A DNA stretch of 64,000 nucleotides from the NCBI GenBank assembly GCA_029215795.1, contig JARDYH010000001.1:199771654-199835653 (forward strand), given 5' to 3'. The position numbers and the translations under genes were made by a program. Shown here in pieces: positions 48,677 to 64,000 of this stretch. Numbering within the stretch: the stretch's first letter is position 1; each line of letters opens with the position of its first letter. The notes under the pieces are model-generated. The model did no database searches and had not been told where the DNA came from. It worked only from the letters and a program-made list of their open reading frames with translations. The stretch comes from Anniella stebbinsi. Its lineage: Eukaryota; Chordata; Lepidosauria; Squamata; Anniellidae.

Positions 48677-64000
<15,324 letters not shown>

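Overview
The window is nuclear DNA of a vertebrate, most likely a squamate reptile (a lizard-type genome). It has multi-exon genes with GT-AG introns, one CpG-island promoter, long AT-rich introns, microsatellites, and many interspersed repeats of types I associate with squamates: DIRS-like, Tc1-like and L2-like elements, tRNA-derived SINEs and short palindromic DNA elements. I see no prokaryotic, phage or organellar sequence. Species assignment is inference. | Two protein-coding genes are well supported. NDUFB3, a complex I accessory subunit, lies on the minus strand with both coding exons at 13883-14010 and 11086-11242. HYCC2 (FAM126B), a hyccin-family protein of the PI4KA plasma-membrane complex, lies on the plus strand with coding exons 1-9 between 48677 and 61644; exon 10 probably starts at 63991 and runs off the right edge. 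All nine HYCC2 exons and both NDUFB3 exons join in frame with canonical splice signals. The genes diverge from a shared CpG island at about 18.8-19.7 kb, which agrees with the head-to-head NDUFB3/FAM126B order I recall for the human locus on 2q33. | Layout: 1-3.6 kb, a truncated and decayed DIRS-like retrotransposon (minus) cut by the window start. 3.6-11 kb, intergenic DNA with repeat fragments. 11-14 kb, NDUFB3 coding exons. 14-18.8 kb, presumed first (5'UTR) intron of NDUFB3. 18.8-19.7 kb, CpG island. 19.7-48.65 kb, a very long presumed HYCC2 5'UTR intron with an L2-like LINE fragment, SINEs, a complete but dead 1612-bp Tc1-like transposon at 37786-39397, and a coding-like degenerate island at about 33-34.9 kb. 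48.65-64 kb, the HYCC2 coding region with further L2-like and palindromic repeats in its introns. | I found no convincing new biological system. The items most worth a second look are a phase-compatible, 168-nt open candidate cassette exon in HYCC2 intron 9 (62875-63042), several recurrent unnamed repeat families, strong hairpins in introns, and the coding-like degenerate island at 33-34.9 kb.
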